From Prolixibacteraceae bacterium (lineage in GTDB: Bacteria; Bacteroidota; Bacteroidia; Bacteroidales; Prolixibacteraceae): a DNA stretch of 64,000 bases. The translations under genes were made by a program, and so were the position numbers. The notes beneath the pieces were generated by a model. The model saw only the letters and a program-made list of their open reading frames with translations. It was not told the DNA's origin and did not search any database. Within the stretch, counting starts at the first letter, position 1, and each line of letters begins with the position of its first letter. Positions 26,603-35,976 of the stretch are shown piece after piece. The DNA is taken from the NCBI GenBank assembly GCA_021740385.1, contig JAIOZY010000007.1:1-64000 (forward strand), written 5' to 3'.

Positions 26603-27715
26603 TTACTCTTCTTCAATCTCCCAACTTGATAAACCGATCATAAACCGCCCTCTGACCATGTTGAACGAGTCGTTTTCTTTTCGCCCGGTGAAGATGAGTG
26701 AAAAAGTTTTGCCACTGGGGTCGGCCCATTTATTTGCAAAATTCCAGTAGAAGGTATTCAACGGGATATGCCCTTTGCCCCATTCCAGTTCATACAGTAC
26801 GGTTGTCCAGGGGCCCCAGGGTTTCGGTGCATCAAATATACCAATGTTGCCCCGGTGGGTTTCGGTGTGTTCGGTTGTTAGCATGTAGCGCCCCAAACCT
26901 TCTTTATAACTTACATTTATGCACCACCCCACACCGGCGGGATTTTCAAAAACCGGTTTCCGGTTTCCAATGTTGCTGGTCCAAACGGGCCGGCCGTTTT
27001 CCATACCGGCAAAAAACGAATATGCATCCCTGTTGGTAATTTGGTCTTTTGGCACACGTGCAAGGTCGATCAGCCCCGGTTTCTGGCAATTGAGCCAGTC
27101 AACTTTGTCGGGGTAATCGTCGGGGCCTTCGTAACTCTGGAACCGGATAAGGTAACTGTATACATAACCGTCGCGGGCGTTGTTGTAGTTTTTCCCGAAA
27201 TTGCAAAAAGTGGGCATCATTACCCCTTCGGTTCGTTTAAGCGACCAGGGGGTGAATTCCCAGCTTGCCCCGTAATCATTCGAGCGGGCAATTTTTACTT
27301 CGCCAAAGGGGTCAACTTTGGTTTCGAGCATCCCAACCCACATGTACAACACATCATCGACACACAAAATGCCATAGCTTTTGCCAATCTGATCGTGTTC
27401 ATTCTTTGTATTGTAACCACCCCATACGTTTGTTGCCGTAAAGCTATCCCAATTGCCCTCGATGCGGGCAACACCAATGCTTGAACGCCCCAGTCTGTTG
27501 GTGCCACCAAAACCGCCCCCGTCGCCCCAAACCGCATACTGGTTATCGTCACCGGCCCAGGTAACCGGCCAGTTGTCGCTGCCGGGTGCCCGCCGGGTGT
27601 GTGTTTCCCATTCGAACACCACTTGTTCAATAACTGGACTTCGCAGGTAGGGTGCTTCTTGTGAAAAGCCCACTGTTAATAGCAGAATAAGAAAAAATGT
27701 TACCGAGAATTTCAC
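26603..27715 (-). CDS. DUF4185-like secreted beta-propeller protein
   Basis: About 370 aa from a GTG at 27715, which gives a good signal peptide (MKFSVTFFLILLLTVGFSQ); a TTG at 27742 is an alternative. The body is rich in W-G-D and G-R segments: DNWPVTWAGDDNQYAVWGDG, SNDYGASWEFTPW, VGWCINVSYKEGLGRYMLTT, APKPWGPW. These fit DUF4185, a propeller related to GH43 and sialidase folds. Catalytic residues cannot be assigned. The setting (between a sensor kinase and a pectate lyase) suggests glycan binding or hydrolysis. Confidence 0.6.
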   Translation of the reverse strand: MKFSVTFFLILLLTVGFSQEAPYLRSPVIEQVVFEWETHTRRAPGSDNWPVTWAGDDNQYAVWGDGGGFGGTNRLGRSSIGVARIEGNWDSFTATNVWGGYNTKNEHDQIGKSYGILCVDDVLYMWVGMLETKVDPFGEVKIARSNDYGASWEFTPWSLKRTEGVMMPTFCNFGKNYNNARDGYVYSYLIRFQSYEGPDDYPDKVDWLNCQKPGLIDLARVPKDQITNRDAYSFFAGMENGRPVWTSNIGNRKPVFENPAGVGWCINVSYKEGLGRYMLTTEHTETHRGNIGIFDAPKPWGPWTTVLYELEWGKGHIPLNTFYWNFANKWADPSGKTFSLIFTGRKENDSFNMVRGRFMIGLSSWEIEEE

Positions 27716-27789
27716 TATGGAATGAAAATCTAAAATAGCCAAATGGAAATTATTTTTGAGCTAATGCTTTTTTTGTTCAGCAATACGTT

Positions 27790-28203
27790 TCAGTCTTTTC
27801 GTATCCAGTCAAGCGCTTCATCCAACTCTTTGAAATAGGCATTAATGACCAGCGATTCGCCATGTTCATCTTTTACATTTTTTACAAAGTTATCGACCGA
27901 TAATTTTGAGAAAATGTAATCGGGTACAATAATGGCATGTTTCATGGTTCCGTATTTTTTGGCATGTTGAACGCATACATTTGCACCGTGTTCATTCCCT
28001 TTCGGGTTCAGTCCTTTGTGTTGCCGGGTATCCAGAATAAGGTTTTTGGCACCCTTTTCAATCATAAAATTGATGGTTTTATCGAGCAATTCGGCAAACA
28101 ACTCGAATTCGGTAAACCCCTTCCAGGTTTCAAGAATACCCGATTCATCGGGATAGTAGGTCAGTGTAAGGTTTGGATGTTCAAATATTACTTCTTTTTT
28201 CAT
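27790..28203 (-). CDS. STAS/SpoIIAA-like small protein
   Basis: 137 aa from ATG 28203 (MKKEVIFEHPNLTLTYYP); an ATG at 28221 adds six residues. The alternating pattern, with FAELLDKTINFMIEKGAKNLILDTRQ then HAIIVPDYIFSKLSVDNF and FKELDEALDWI, resembles the single-domain SpoIIAA/STAS-like proteins common in Bacteroidota. Cytosolic, function unknown, 86 nt downstream of the pectate lyase start region on the opposite side of a short AT-rich gap. Confidence 0.55.
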   Translation of the reverse strand: MKKEVIFEHPNLTLTYYPDESGILETWKGFTEFELFAELLDKTINFMIEKGAKNLILDTRQHKGLNPKGNEHGANVCVQHAKKYGTMKHAIIVPDYIFSKLSVDNFVKNVKDEHGESLVINAYFKELDEALDWIRKD

Positions 28204-28289
28204 TTTATAATGTATTAGCAATTGTATTTCAAATATAGTTTATAACAATCATAATCTGGCTGAAATTGGCTTTTAAAAAACAGCCTTGC

Positions 28290-30212
28290 TCATTTTTTGT
28301 GCCAATCACTATTGGTGTCAACCAGTACTTTCCTGTGTATTATTGTATCGTTAATAATAATTTGGCAATAGTACATGCCCGGTGCCATTCCGTTAACCGA
28401 TGCATTAAATATTTTTGAGCCTGCATTATGTGTTTGTTTGTGTATTAATGTGCAGGTTTTTATGCCAAGGGCATTGTAGATGGCAATGGTTATTTTTTCG
28501 TTTTTTTTCAGGTTAACCTCAAATGTAATGATGTCTGAACAGGGGTTGGGAAATATTTTTACATCTGTATGTAAACGCTGTTTGTTTAGGCCTGATGTTC
28601 CGGGTGCAAATTCGCGCACATTTGGCGGGATCAGTTCAGGCAGTAATTCGGCATTGTCAATCAAATGGTCATAAGGGTAGGGGACATTAAAACTGCACGG
28701 GGGGATTGTGGTTGTGTAGGGGCTGTTGTTAAACACGTTGGTGGCGGGCTCCATATCCAAAAATCCCTGAGATGTTTTAATGGCGCCGTCTACATTTTTA
28801 AAGTAGTTGTGCTCTACTTTTACACAGGCACCCAGCCTTGTGTGTATCCCGTCGTCGATATTTTCATAATAATTGCTGAAAATGTGTGCTTTGCCAAAAC
28901 GTATGCTGGGCAGGCGCGACCCGATATTATGAAAATAATTGTGATGAAAGGTGATGCGTTGCACACTGTCCTGGTAACTGTCGGGGCCCGAACTGATAAG
29001 TATTGCCTTATAATGGTCGTGAAAATTGCACCACGATACGGTGATAAACGACGAGGCATTTTTTATGTCGAGCAGTCCGTCGTAGTAATCTTTATGGTGC
29101 CCGCGGTCGGTAAAAAATTCACACCGGTCAATCCAGATGTTTTTCGAGCGGTTTATTTCCATTTCATCGTAGGTCACAACTTTCGAGAAAGTCAGGTTTC
29201 TTATGATGATATTACGGCTGTCGGCAATGGAAATTTTCAGGCCTTCGATGTGGGACGAATCGTTTATGCCAATGAGCGATTTGTTCGAATTTACGGCAAT
29301 TTCGCCTTCGCCGATAAAATGTTTCGACACATTTACCACAAGCGGTTCATCCGATTCAAGAAAAGATTTCAATTCTTCGAGGCTTGTTGGTTCAACGGTT
29401 ATCCCTGCATTTCCGCCTGTGAGCATATACGGGGTACCGTTATCGTGTTGTATCGATGCATAGCCGTTTGCACTGCTGTCGGCAACCGTTCCTTCTGCGT
29501 AAAAAAGGGCTGTTAAATCGGTTTTTTGCTGAATGGCAAAAGTATAGACGTTTGATATACTTGCTTCTTCGCCCGACCAGCTATGGAAAAAGTAACCCGG
29601 GTTTGAGGTGGCAGTAACGGTTATTTCAGTCCCTTTGTTGTAAAGAGGCTGTACCGGCTCCCAGGAAACCGTACCGGCAAGCGCATTGTTTGCTTCAACA
29701 CTAATCGGGAAAGAAGGAAGGCATTCGGCCGGGCTTAACCCGCTGCCATAAAGGACAAAGTAGTCGATGTTCGACAAACCTTTTGCAGTAACGGCACTTA
29801 GGCGTATACTGTTTATGCCGGCTTTCAGGTCAACGTTCAGGGTGTCTGTCGTAATCCACACCGACCATTGCGACGAGCCACTGTGCCTGAAAACCACCGT
29901 GTCAATAAATACGTTGTTAATGTACAAGGCACCATCGCGGCTGGTTGTGTCGCTACCGCCAAGGGCATACTGCCAGCAAATATTGTATGTGCCCGGGTTG
30001 ATTGCGTTCACACTCCAGCTTATGCCAACATCATAACCGCCATCAACGTTAATGTAGCCATCGCCTGTGTATCCGCCGGCATCGTTTTCAATCACGCCCT
30101 CGTATGTGCAAACACCCGGGTTGTTTTCCTGAATAACAAGGCTGTCGGTACTTTGTGCGAATAACGTGGATAGGAGGAAAGTTGCCAGCAAGGTTGATAT
30201 TATTAGTTTCAT
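28290..30212 (-). CDS. PL1 pectate lyase-like protein with CBM and T9SS domain
   Basis: 640 aa. Signal peptide (1-19); an N-terminal CBM6/35-like beta-sandwich (about 25-155: YEGVIENDAGGYTGDGYINV); a small beta repeat domain (about 165-240, TATSNPGYFFHSWSG); a PL1 parallel beta-helix (about 255-530) with the calcium-site region DYYDGLLDIKN and FHDHYKAILIS; and the catalytic-arginine neighbourhood RLPSIRFGKAHIFSNYYE. The C-terminus (about 555-632, KIFPNPCSDIITFEV) is a T9SS sorting domain. It probably cleaves polygalacturonate by beta-elimination outside the cell and could feed GH88-type enzymes with unsaturated products. Confidence 0.9.
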   Translation of the reverse strand: MKLIISTLLATFLLSTLFAQSTDSLVIQENNPGVCTYEGVIENDAGGYTGDGYINVDGGYDVGISWSVNAINPGTYNICWQYALGGSDTTSRDGALYINNVFIDTVVFRHSGSSQWSVWITTDTLNVDLKAGINSIRLSAVTAKGLSNIDYFVLYGSGLSPAECLPSFPISVEANNALAGTVSWEPVQPLYNKGTEITVTATSNPGYFFHSWSGEEASISNVYTFAIQQKTDLTALFYAEGTVADSSANGYASIQHDNGTPYMLTGGNAGITVEPTSLEELKSFLESDEPLVVNVSKHFIGEGEIAVNSNKSLIGINDSSHIEGLKISIADSRNIIIRNLTFSKVVTYDEMEINRSKNIWIDRCEFFTDRGHHKDYYDGLLDIKNASSFITVSWCNFHDHYKAILISSGPDSYQDSVQRITFHHNYFHNIGSRLPSIRFGKAHIFSNYYENIDDGIHTRLGACVKVEHNYFKNVDGAIKTSQGFLDMEPATNVFNNSPYTTTIPPCSFNVPYPYDHLIDNAELLPELIPPNVREFAPGTSGLNKQRLHTDVKIFPNPCSDIITFEVNLKKNEKITIAIYNALGIKTCTLIHKQTHNAGSKIFNASVNGMAPGMYYCQIIINDTIIHRKVLVDTNSDWHKK

Positions 30213-30832
30213 GTCGATTTATCGGTCTTTAAATTCTGAAATACCATTACCCCCATCAATTTTATGGTGATAATTGCAAAAAGGTAAAGTTAACCTGAAC
30301 TATTCATAAATTTCAATTAATATGAAAAAAGTTCATTCGCCAGCTGGCGAACCGACTTAGATAGCTTGTCCCGAATTTGATTCGGGAAAGTTAAACTTTT
30401 GAAAAAAAGCTTTACTGAATCTTAGTCGCTGTCGGAGACAGGAATAATTCATGAAACGTAGTTCGACGAAGTCAATTATTCGGGTTAAAAAAAGAGGGCT
30501 GTCTCAAAAGTCAGTCTTTTTTTTTGTAAGTAACTGGTAGTTTTATCGGGCTGTAAGCCCAATTTATTTCAGCCCAATGCAATCCGCCAGCTGGCGGAGT
30601 CGCATTGGGATCTATGGGTATGAATAATTTTTCGCCCTGAAAGGGCATCTAATTTATTATTTATTAATCAATTAAACTGAGCTTTCAGCCCGCTCTGTTT
30701 TGCACCTCTTAATTTCCCAAGGTGTTACCTTGGGCTGAAATGATTAAGCCCTTCAGGCTTAACTTACAAATTATAAGTTACTTGTAATACAAATCTACTT
30801 TTGAGACAGCCTCCTGTGTTGGTAGTTTCTTA
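30213..30832. other. Repeat-rich 620-nt gap, no gene seen
   Basis: Contains a 16-bp palindrome TTCGCCAGCTGGCGAA (30336-30351) and the related TCCGCCAGCTGGCGGA (30583-30598), an inverted GAATAATT/AATTATTC pair (about 30441-30482), and MITE-like element B. Short GGGCTGAAA/TTTCAGCCC-type repeats fill 30540-30770. No protein-coding frame stands out. Confidence 0.65.
30497..30811. mobile_element. MITE-like element B, same termini as element A
   Basis: GGCTGTCTCAAAAGT at 30497-30511 is inverted exactly at 30797-30811, matching the 15 terminal-core bases of element A. The ~315-bp interior has no transposase and includes nested TAAGCCC/GGGCTT and CCAGCTGG repeats. It is probably a non-autonomous derivative of an insertion sequence that is not in this window. 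Confidence 0.65.
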
Positions 30833-32269
30833 TTACATGCCCAGGGCTTTTCTTACGCCTTTCCCGTATTCGGGATCGGCGGCATCGAAAAGTTCCAGTT
30901 GTTTTTGGATGATCTTTTCCGGCACACCCGCCATTTCTTCAGCAATATTTTGAAATAATCGTTGTTTTTGTTCATTGTTGAAAAGCCGGAACAGGTTGCC
31001 TGCCTGGGTGAAATCGTCATCGTCTTCATTCCCGTACCTGTCGGCATCGCCATCAATACGAAGGGGTGGCTCGGCCAGTTCTTTGTCCTCTTCAGGCCCG
31101 TTAAATGAATTGGGTTCGTAGTAGGCATCGGGGTTTTCTTCAAAATTGTTGAAGAAGCGCATTTGCCCGTCTTTGTGGTAGTGGTTTGCTCCGCTAAGCG
31201 GGCGGTTTGGCGGCAACATTTCATAATGGGTGCCCAGGCGGTAGCGGTGTGCATCGGCATACGAAAAGATGCGGGCCTGCAACATCTTGTCGGGAGAGAA
31301 ACCAATTCCCGGCACCACGTTTGAAGGTGAAAAAGCCGCGTTTTCGATATAAACAAAATAGTTATCGGGAATTTTGTTTAATTCAAATTCCCCAACTTTA
31401 ATCAGGGGATAATCGCCGTGTGGCCATACCTTTGTAAGGTCAAACGGGTTGTACTGAGTTTTTTCGGCTTCTTTTTCGGGCATAATTTGCACATAAAAAG
31501 ACCACTTTGGGAAGTTGCCCTTTTCAATGGCTCCGTAAAGCGCTTCCTGGTATGTCTCCCTTGATTCGCCAATGGCTTTTTTTGATTCTTCGTTGGTCAT
31601 GAACGCATGTCCCTGCTGTGTTTTAAAGTGGAGTTTCACCCAGTAGCGTTCTCCTTTTTTGTTCCAGAAGCTGTAGGTGTGCGAACCGTATCCGTTCATG
31701 TGCATGGGGGTTGAAGGAATGCCCCTGTCTGAATGCAGGATGGTAACCTGGTGAAGGCTTTCGGGTGTTTTCGACCAGAAATCCCATTTGGCTGTGTTTG
31801 ACCGAAGGTTTGTTTTCGGGTGCCTTTTTTGGGTGTGTATAAAGTCGGGGAATTTGTAACCGTCGCGAATGAAAAAGACCGGGGTATTGTTGCCAACCAT
31901 GTCCCAGTTTCCTTCTTCGGTATAAAATTTAAGGGCAAATCCCCGCACATCGCGTTCGGCATCGGCAGCGCCTTTTTCGCCGGCTACGGTAGAGAACCTT
32001 GCCAGCATGGGTGTTTGCTTGCCCACTTCGCTGAAAATTTTTGCGCACGTGTACTTTGTAATGTCATCGGTTACGGTAAAGGTGCCGAATGCGCCCCATC
32101 CTTTGGCATGTACTACCCGTTCGGGAATCCGTTCCCTGTTTTGATGAGCCAGTTTTTCCATAAGCTGGTAATCCTGAATAAGTACAGGGCCGCGTTTGCC
32201 GGCTGTTATTGAGTTTTGGTTGTTCGATATGGGTGCACCACCCGTAGTTGTTAATTTTTTCTTTGTCAT
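30833..32269 (-). CDS. katA: Monofunctional heme catalase
   Basis: 478 aa, the small-subunit clade length. It dismutates hydrogen peroxide in the cytosol. Motifs: catalytic His54 in [14 protein letters not shown], distal Asn in [13 protein letters not shown], and the proximal heme-ligand Tyr in [15 protein letters not shown]-terminus [20 protein letters not shown] is typical (no signal). Stands alone; the upstream 216 nt are AT-rich without a recognisable operator. Confidence 0.95.
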   Translation of the reverse strand: MTKKKLTTTGGAPISNNQNSITAGKRGPVLIQDYQLMEKLAHQNRERIPERVVHAKGWGAFGTFTVTDDITKYTCAKIFSEVGKQTPMLARFSTVAGEKGAADAERDVRGFALKFYTEEGNWDMVGNNTPVFFIRDGYKFPDFIHTQKRHPKTNLRSNTAKWDFWSKTPESLHQVTILHSDRGIPSTPMHMNGYGSHTYSFWNKKGERYWVKLHFKTQQGHAFMTNEESKKAIGESRETYQEALYGAIEKGNFPKWSFYVQIMPEKEAEKTQYNPFDLTKVWPHGDYPLIKVGEFELNKIPDNYFVYIENAAFSPSNVVPGIGFSPDKMLQARIFSYADAHRYRLGTHYEMLPPNRPLSGANHYHKDGQMRFFNNFEENPDAYYEPNSFNGPEEDKELAEPPLRIDGDADRYGNEDDDDFTQAGNLFRLFNNEQKQRLFQNIAEEMAGVPEKIIQKQLELFDAADPEYGKGVRKALGM

Positions 32270-32485
32270 AATTTAAAATTTAAAGTGATTAATTTTTCCA
32301 TCATGCTTAGCCGGTTCCCCGGTTTTTTCATAATTAACAGGAGAAAAAGGATTATGGCACTTTTTGCTTCTTTTAAGATGAAAAGGCCTGATGCTTTTTC
32401 TCATTTTTATGTATTCCATAATATATGAAAAAAATATAAAAAAGTTTATATGCTGGTTATTGAATCAGCAAAACAGGTTTCTTCC

Positions 32486-35400
32486 TTAATGATTCACTAA
32501 CTTCGAAAAATGCTTCGAAAATTTTACCGATGATATCAGGGTTAATATGATCAGAGTGGCTAGTGAAAAATACACGAACGACGGTATGGGCACGGGGTCG
32601 CCACCGGCATACGAGTGCAACCCGCTGAGGTAATAATTTACACCGAAGTAGGTCATCAGAATGGAGCCAAAACCGTATACCGAAAGTACGTTAAAGGTGA
32701 AATCGCCTTTCATGCCGGGTATCATGCGTGCATGTGTAACAAGGGTATACACCAGTACCGATATAAGTGCCCAGGTCTCTTTCGGGTCCCAGCCCCAGTA
32801 ACGCCCCCACGATTCGTTTGCCCAAACGGCTCCAAGGAACGTGCCAATAGTAAGCAAATAAAGGCCCAGGAACAAGGTACGTTGGTTTATTGTTGTCAGG
32901 TTATTGAACGTTTCATATATGCGTGCATGGTTTTTTCCGCTACGTAAAACCATTAGCAACAGGTTGATTAAGCCCAGCAGAAACCCAAGCCCCAAAAAAC
33001 CGTAACTGGCCGTAATGACCGATACGTGTACGGTGAGCCAGTACGATTGCAGCACGGGTACAAGGTTGGTAATTTCGGGGTCCATAAAGCTCAGGTTGGC
33101 AACCAAAAGGGTTAAACCCGCCAGAATAACGGTTGCCGTGAGCGTGAAATCCGATTTTTTACTGAAGAGGAACCCGGCCAGCAGGGTAACCCACGAAATA
33201 AAGATCATCGATTCGTAGCCGTTGCTCATGGGTGCATGGCCCGATATGTACCACCTTACAGCAATGCCGAGGGTATGCACGGCAAAAGCAAGCATTACAA
33301 TGATGTAAAACGTTTTTTGTAACCAGCCCGGGGTTTGCCGGCCAATTACAACAAGGGACAACAGGTAAAACAAGTATACGATACCCAATGTGAAATAAAA
33401 CGGAAAAAGCTTTTTAAACAGGTTGGCTTTTACATAGGCAATTTCGGTTTTGATTTTAAAATTCCCGTGCAGTTCATAACCGGCATTGGTGCGTTGGTAT
33501 TGTGCTATGCTGTCGAGCAACAAATTGGCTGTGCTGTAATTATTGGTTTTTTTTGCGTTTTTAACTGCATCAAAATAGTTTGAAATAACGTTGGCCAGAA
33601 AAGCCGAATCGGCCCGTGTGGTTGCCAAAACAGGTGCTTCGGCCGGTGTGTGCCATTTTTTACTGTCGGCTATGCCCGGAACGGGCAAAATGCGCAGGTA
33701 TTGACCCGAAAACAAGGTATAGCAAATGTTAACCTTTTCATCGGTTTTCATCACCGCTTTGTCGAATTTGCTGCGCGAGGCAGCGGGTTTGGCATAAACG
33801 GTGCGCACAAGTTCCCGTAATATGTACCCGTTGTCGCGACTGAAAAAATCGGCATAGGCCGCATATTTCCCGCTCAATCCTAATTGTTGCTGAAGTTCGC
33901 GGTTGCTTACCCTGATCAGGGGTTTAACCGTCCAGCAACCGGGATCGATATTCATTTCAATAAACAACTGTGCAGGCGAAAGCCCTTCAACCTTGTCTTT
34001 CCGGGCAATTTTTCGAATCAATTCCGATGAAAACGTGTAAACCGGTTCGGTGCGCCCTTTTGCGTTTTGGACGAGTAATGAGCCAAAACGTGTGGCATGT
34101 TTTTCCGAAACAGGTATGTAGTCCGGTTTGGATATATCGTTTGAAGTTGAGGCTTTTGCCATTCCTGTAGCCATCAATAACATGGCAACCGTTATTACCT
34201 TGCCTTTTTGACCAATTTTCCTGAAAAACGAATGGGGATTAATCAGCGACCATAAAATGCCTATTGCCAGCAGGATGTAGCTGAAGTAGGTAATGCCGGC
34301 CCCCCAACTGTCCTCGTTTACCGAAAGGATGGTGCCTTGTTCGTCGTTGTCGTACGACGATTGGAAAAACCGGTAGCCCCGGTATTTAAGAATGTTGTTC
34401 ATGAAAATGTGGTGGGGGACAGGCTCTTTGCCTTCTTCGTTAACTGTTACAAAGCTTGAAAACGACGAAGGGCTGTTCGATCCCGGGTAGCGTTCAATCC
34501 TGAAATCGTCTAAGTAAAGGCTGAAAGGCAAATCAATTTTGTAGGCTCCGTATGCCATTTCAATACTTACATTACCAAGGGTTGTTTTGGCAGTGCCGCT
34601 GTTCAGCATGTCTTCCCATAAAATGAGTTCGGACTGGTTTTGACCGTTGTTTAGGGTGAAAACGAAGGCTTGCATTCCGCCGGTACGGTCGCCGGACATA
34701 GCGGGTTTAGCTTCAAGCAATGCGGAAGGGTAATATTCACGGAAAACGATGTTGTACCCGGCTGTTTCATATATCACCTGGTTTCCGAAAGGAACAGGTT
34801 CGTTTGCAATGTAGACTTCGGCATTGTTTTGCATGGGTTTCACCCGTAGCAGTCCCGAAGAGGTAATAAAAAGCGAATCGTCCGAAGAGAAAAACCGAAT
34901 GTTGCTTGTTGTGTCGGCATCAAAAGATACGGTGAGGCCCCCCATTGTTTTGGCTTCTCCGCTGGTGATGTGTTGAAATCCCCTGAACGAATCGCCAACC
35001 AGTACAAAACCAATAACCTTTTTTCCATGCGGCGATTCAACGGGTTGCCTTACGGCGTTCGGGTAATAGCGGGTCAGTTCAATATCAATGTTTTTATTGC
35101 CTGTTTCAATGGTTGTGTTGAAACGGCGTTTTTGCTCAATATCGGTTTTGAACATGAACTTGTTTGAATTGCTGTTGCCGTTATTAATTTTAACCGACAG
35201 GGCGGTTTCGTTGGTTTTTATAACCGACGATGATTCTCCTTCGCGGATGTGCATGGTGCCCTCGTAGCCGAAGTAGCGGGTAAACCCGGCGCCAATGATC
35301 ATGATTACGAATGCAAGGTGAAAAAGAAAAACCGACAGTTTTTGAACGCGGTACAGTTTTAGCTCAAAAATTCTGAACAACAGGTTTAGCCCAGTTAACA

Positions 35401-35563
35401 CAAGTAATAACTCGAACCACCATGCATTGTATACCCTGGCGCGGGCCACTTGTGTGCCAAAATCGTTTTCGATAAACGTGGCCATGGCCATGGCAACAAT
35501 AAGCATGATAAACAGGGAACCCATTAACAGCGGTGATGAGAAAGCTTTCAGAATTTTCTTCAT
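32486..35563 (-). CDS. ccsA: Cytochrome c biogenesis ResB-CcsA fusion protein
   Basis: 1025 aa multi-spanning membrane protein of system II cytochrome c maturation. The N-terminal half is ResB/Ccs1-like (TM at about 12-30, 48-66 and 78-98, a large periplasmic loop, and a TM near 425-445). The C-terminal part is CcsA with the heme-handling WWD motif WGRYWGWDPKETWALISVLV and flanking histidines (HVSVITASYG, THARMIP). Fusion of the two parts is common in Bacteroidota. It attaches heme to periplasmic c-type cytochromes, implying a respiratory lifestyle. Confidence 0.93.
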   Translation of the reverse strand: MKKILKAFSSPLLMGSLFIMLIVAMAMATFIENDFGTQVARARVYNAWWFELLLVLTGLNLLFRIFELKLYRVQKLSVFLFHLAFVIMIIGAGFTRYFGYEGTMHIREGESSSVIKTNETALSVKINNGNSNSNKFMFKTDIEQKRRFNTTIETGNKNIDIELTRYYPNAVRQPVESPHGKKVIGFVLVGDSFRGFQHITSGEAKTMGGLTVSFDADTTSNIRFFSSDDSLFITSSGLLRVKPMQNNAEVYIANEPVPFGNQVIYETAGYNIVFREYYPSALLEAKPAMSGDRTGGMQAFVFTLNNGQNQSELILWEDMLNSGTAKTTLGNVSIEMAYGAYKIDLPFSLYLDDFRIERYPGSNSPSSFSSFVTVNEEGKEPVPHHIFMNNILKYRGYRFFQSSYDNDEQGTILSVNEDSWGAGITYFSYILLAIGILWSLINPHSFFRKIGQKGKVITVAMLLMATGMAKASTSNDISKPDYIPVSEKHATRFGSLLVQNAKGRTEPVYTFSSELIRKIARKDKVEGLSPAQLFIEMNIDPGCWTVKPLIRVSNRELQQQLGLSGKYAAYADFFSRDNGYILRELVRTVYAKPAASRSKFDKAVMKTDEKVNICYTLFSGQYLRILPVPGIADSKKWHTPAEAPVLATTRADSAFLANVISNYFDAVKNAKKTNNYSTANLLLDSIAQYQRTNAGYELHGNFKIKTEIAYVKANLFKKLFPFYFTLGIVYLFYLLSLVVIGRQTPGWLQKTFYIIVMLAFAVHTLGIAVRWYISGHAPMSNGYESMIFISWVTLLAGFLFSKKSDFTLTATVILAGLTLLVANLSFMDPEITNLVPVLQSYWLTVHVSVITASYGFLGLGFLLGLINLLLMVLRSGKNHARIYETFNNLTTINQRTLFLGLYLLTIGTFLGAVWANESWGRYWGWDPKETWALISVLVYTLVTHARMIPGMKGDFTFNVLSVYGFGSILMTYFGVNYYLSGLHSYAGGDPVPIPSFVYFSLATLIILTLISSVKFSKHFSKLVNH

Positions 35564-35602
35564 TGTTTTGGTTTCTGTATAGTGATTGAACTGTATTTAT
35601 TC

Positions 35603-35610
35603 CAAAAATA
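35603..35610 (-). promoter_or_regulatory. Candidate -7 box for the ResB-CcsA gene
   Basis: Minus strand TATTTTTG matches TAnnTTTG, 40 nt upstream of the ATG at 35563. No clear -33 element. Confidence 0.3.
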
Positions 35611-35702
35611 ACAGAAATATCGAGAGATTGTTTTTTGAGTGCCTTACCTGCGAATCGCTGTTTAGGGATTTAGATAAACCAACACACTTTTTTTATCACT
35701 GT

Positions 35703-35873
35703 TGTCCGGTAAAAATTTTAAACCCCGAAAATCCATTAAAATATATAGCTAATATCCTGATTATCATGTTGGGCTAAAGCCCCATTTCGAAGATGCGATT
35801 CAGTAAGCCCGGGGTTACTGAAAACCCCTAATGACGGGGGCTTTAGCCCAATTTTAATAATTTTTACCGGACA
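35703..35873. repeat. Nested inverted-repeat element
   Basis: Outer arms TGTCCGGTAAAAATT (35703-35717) and its exact inverse (35859-35873) enclose inner arms TTGGGCTAAAGCCCC (35769-35783) and GGGGCTTTAGCCCAA (35837-35851). The 171-bp unit has no ORF. With the hairpin and start-codon fragment that follow it, this looks like a REP/RAYT-associated relic. The rest of 35564-35966 is AT-rich and gene-free. Confidence 0.7.
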
Positions 35874-35874
35874 C

Positions 35875-35895
35875 GCGCGAGTTTGTAACTCGTGC
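35875..35895. repeat. REP-like hairpin
   Basis: GCGCGAGTT and AACTCGTGC around a TGT loop make a 9-bp stem with one G-U. The GAGTT-TGTA-ACTC form is the kind of hairpin that flanks RAYT transposase genes in Bacteroidota. Confidence 0.55.
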
Positions 35896-35916
35896 CTTAT
35901 TTTTTACCTTTAAATC

Positions 35917-35976
35917 ATGAGTCGAAAATATAAGTTTAGATATCCGGAAGGGCAGAACAGAAAACCTCAGGCATAA
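35917..35976 (+). pseudogene. Remnant of the first codons of a RAYT (REP-associated) transposase
   Basis: A 19-codon frame reads MSRKYKFRYPEGQNRKPQA then stops. MSRKYKF is the start of Y1-type RAYT transposases in this phylum; after about ten codons the similarity ends. The preceding REP-like hairpin supports the reading. The 3' end overlaps the ZIP gene's last codons on the other strand. Identification rests on a very short match. Confidence 0.4.

Noticed and set aside
32354-32428. A 24-codon plus-strand ORF (MALFASFKMKRPDAFSHFYV...) with a purine-rich AGGAGAAAAAGG upstream
   Set aside because: Too short, no recognisable features, and Shine-Dalgarno-like sequence is weak evidence in Bacteroidota.
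32270-32485. Possible regulatory palindrome (CCGGTTCCCCGG followed by T's) upstream of catalase
   Set aside because: The stem is only four base pairs and lies on the wrong strand for the adjacent gene.
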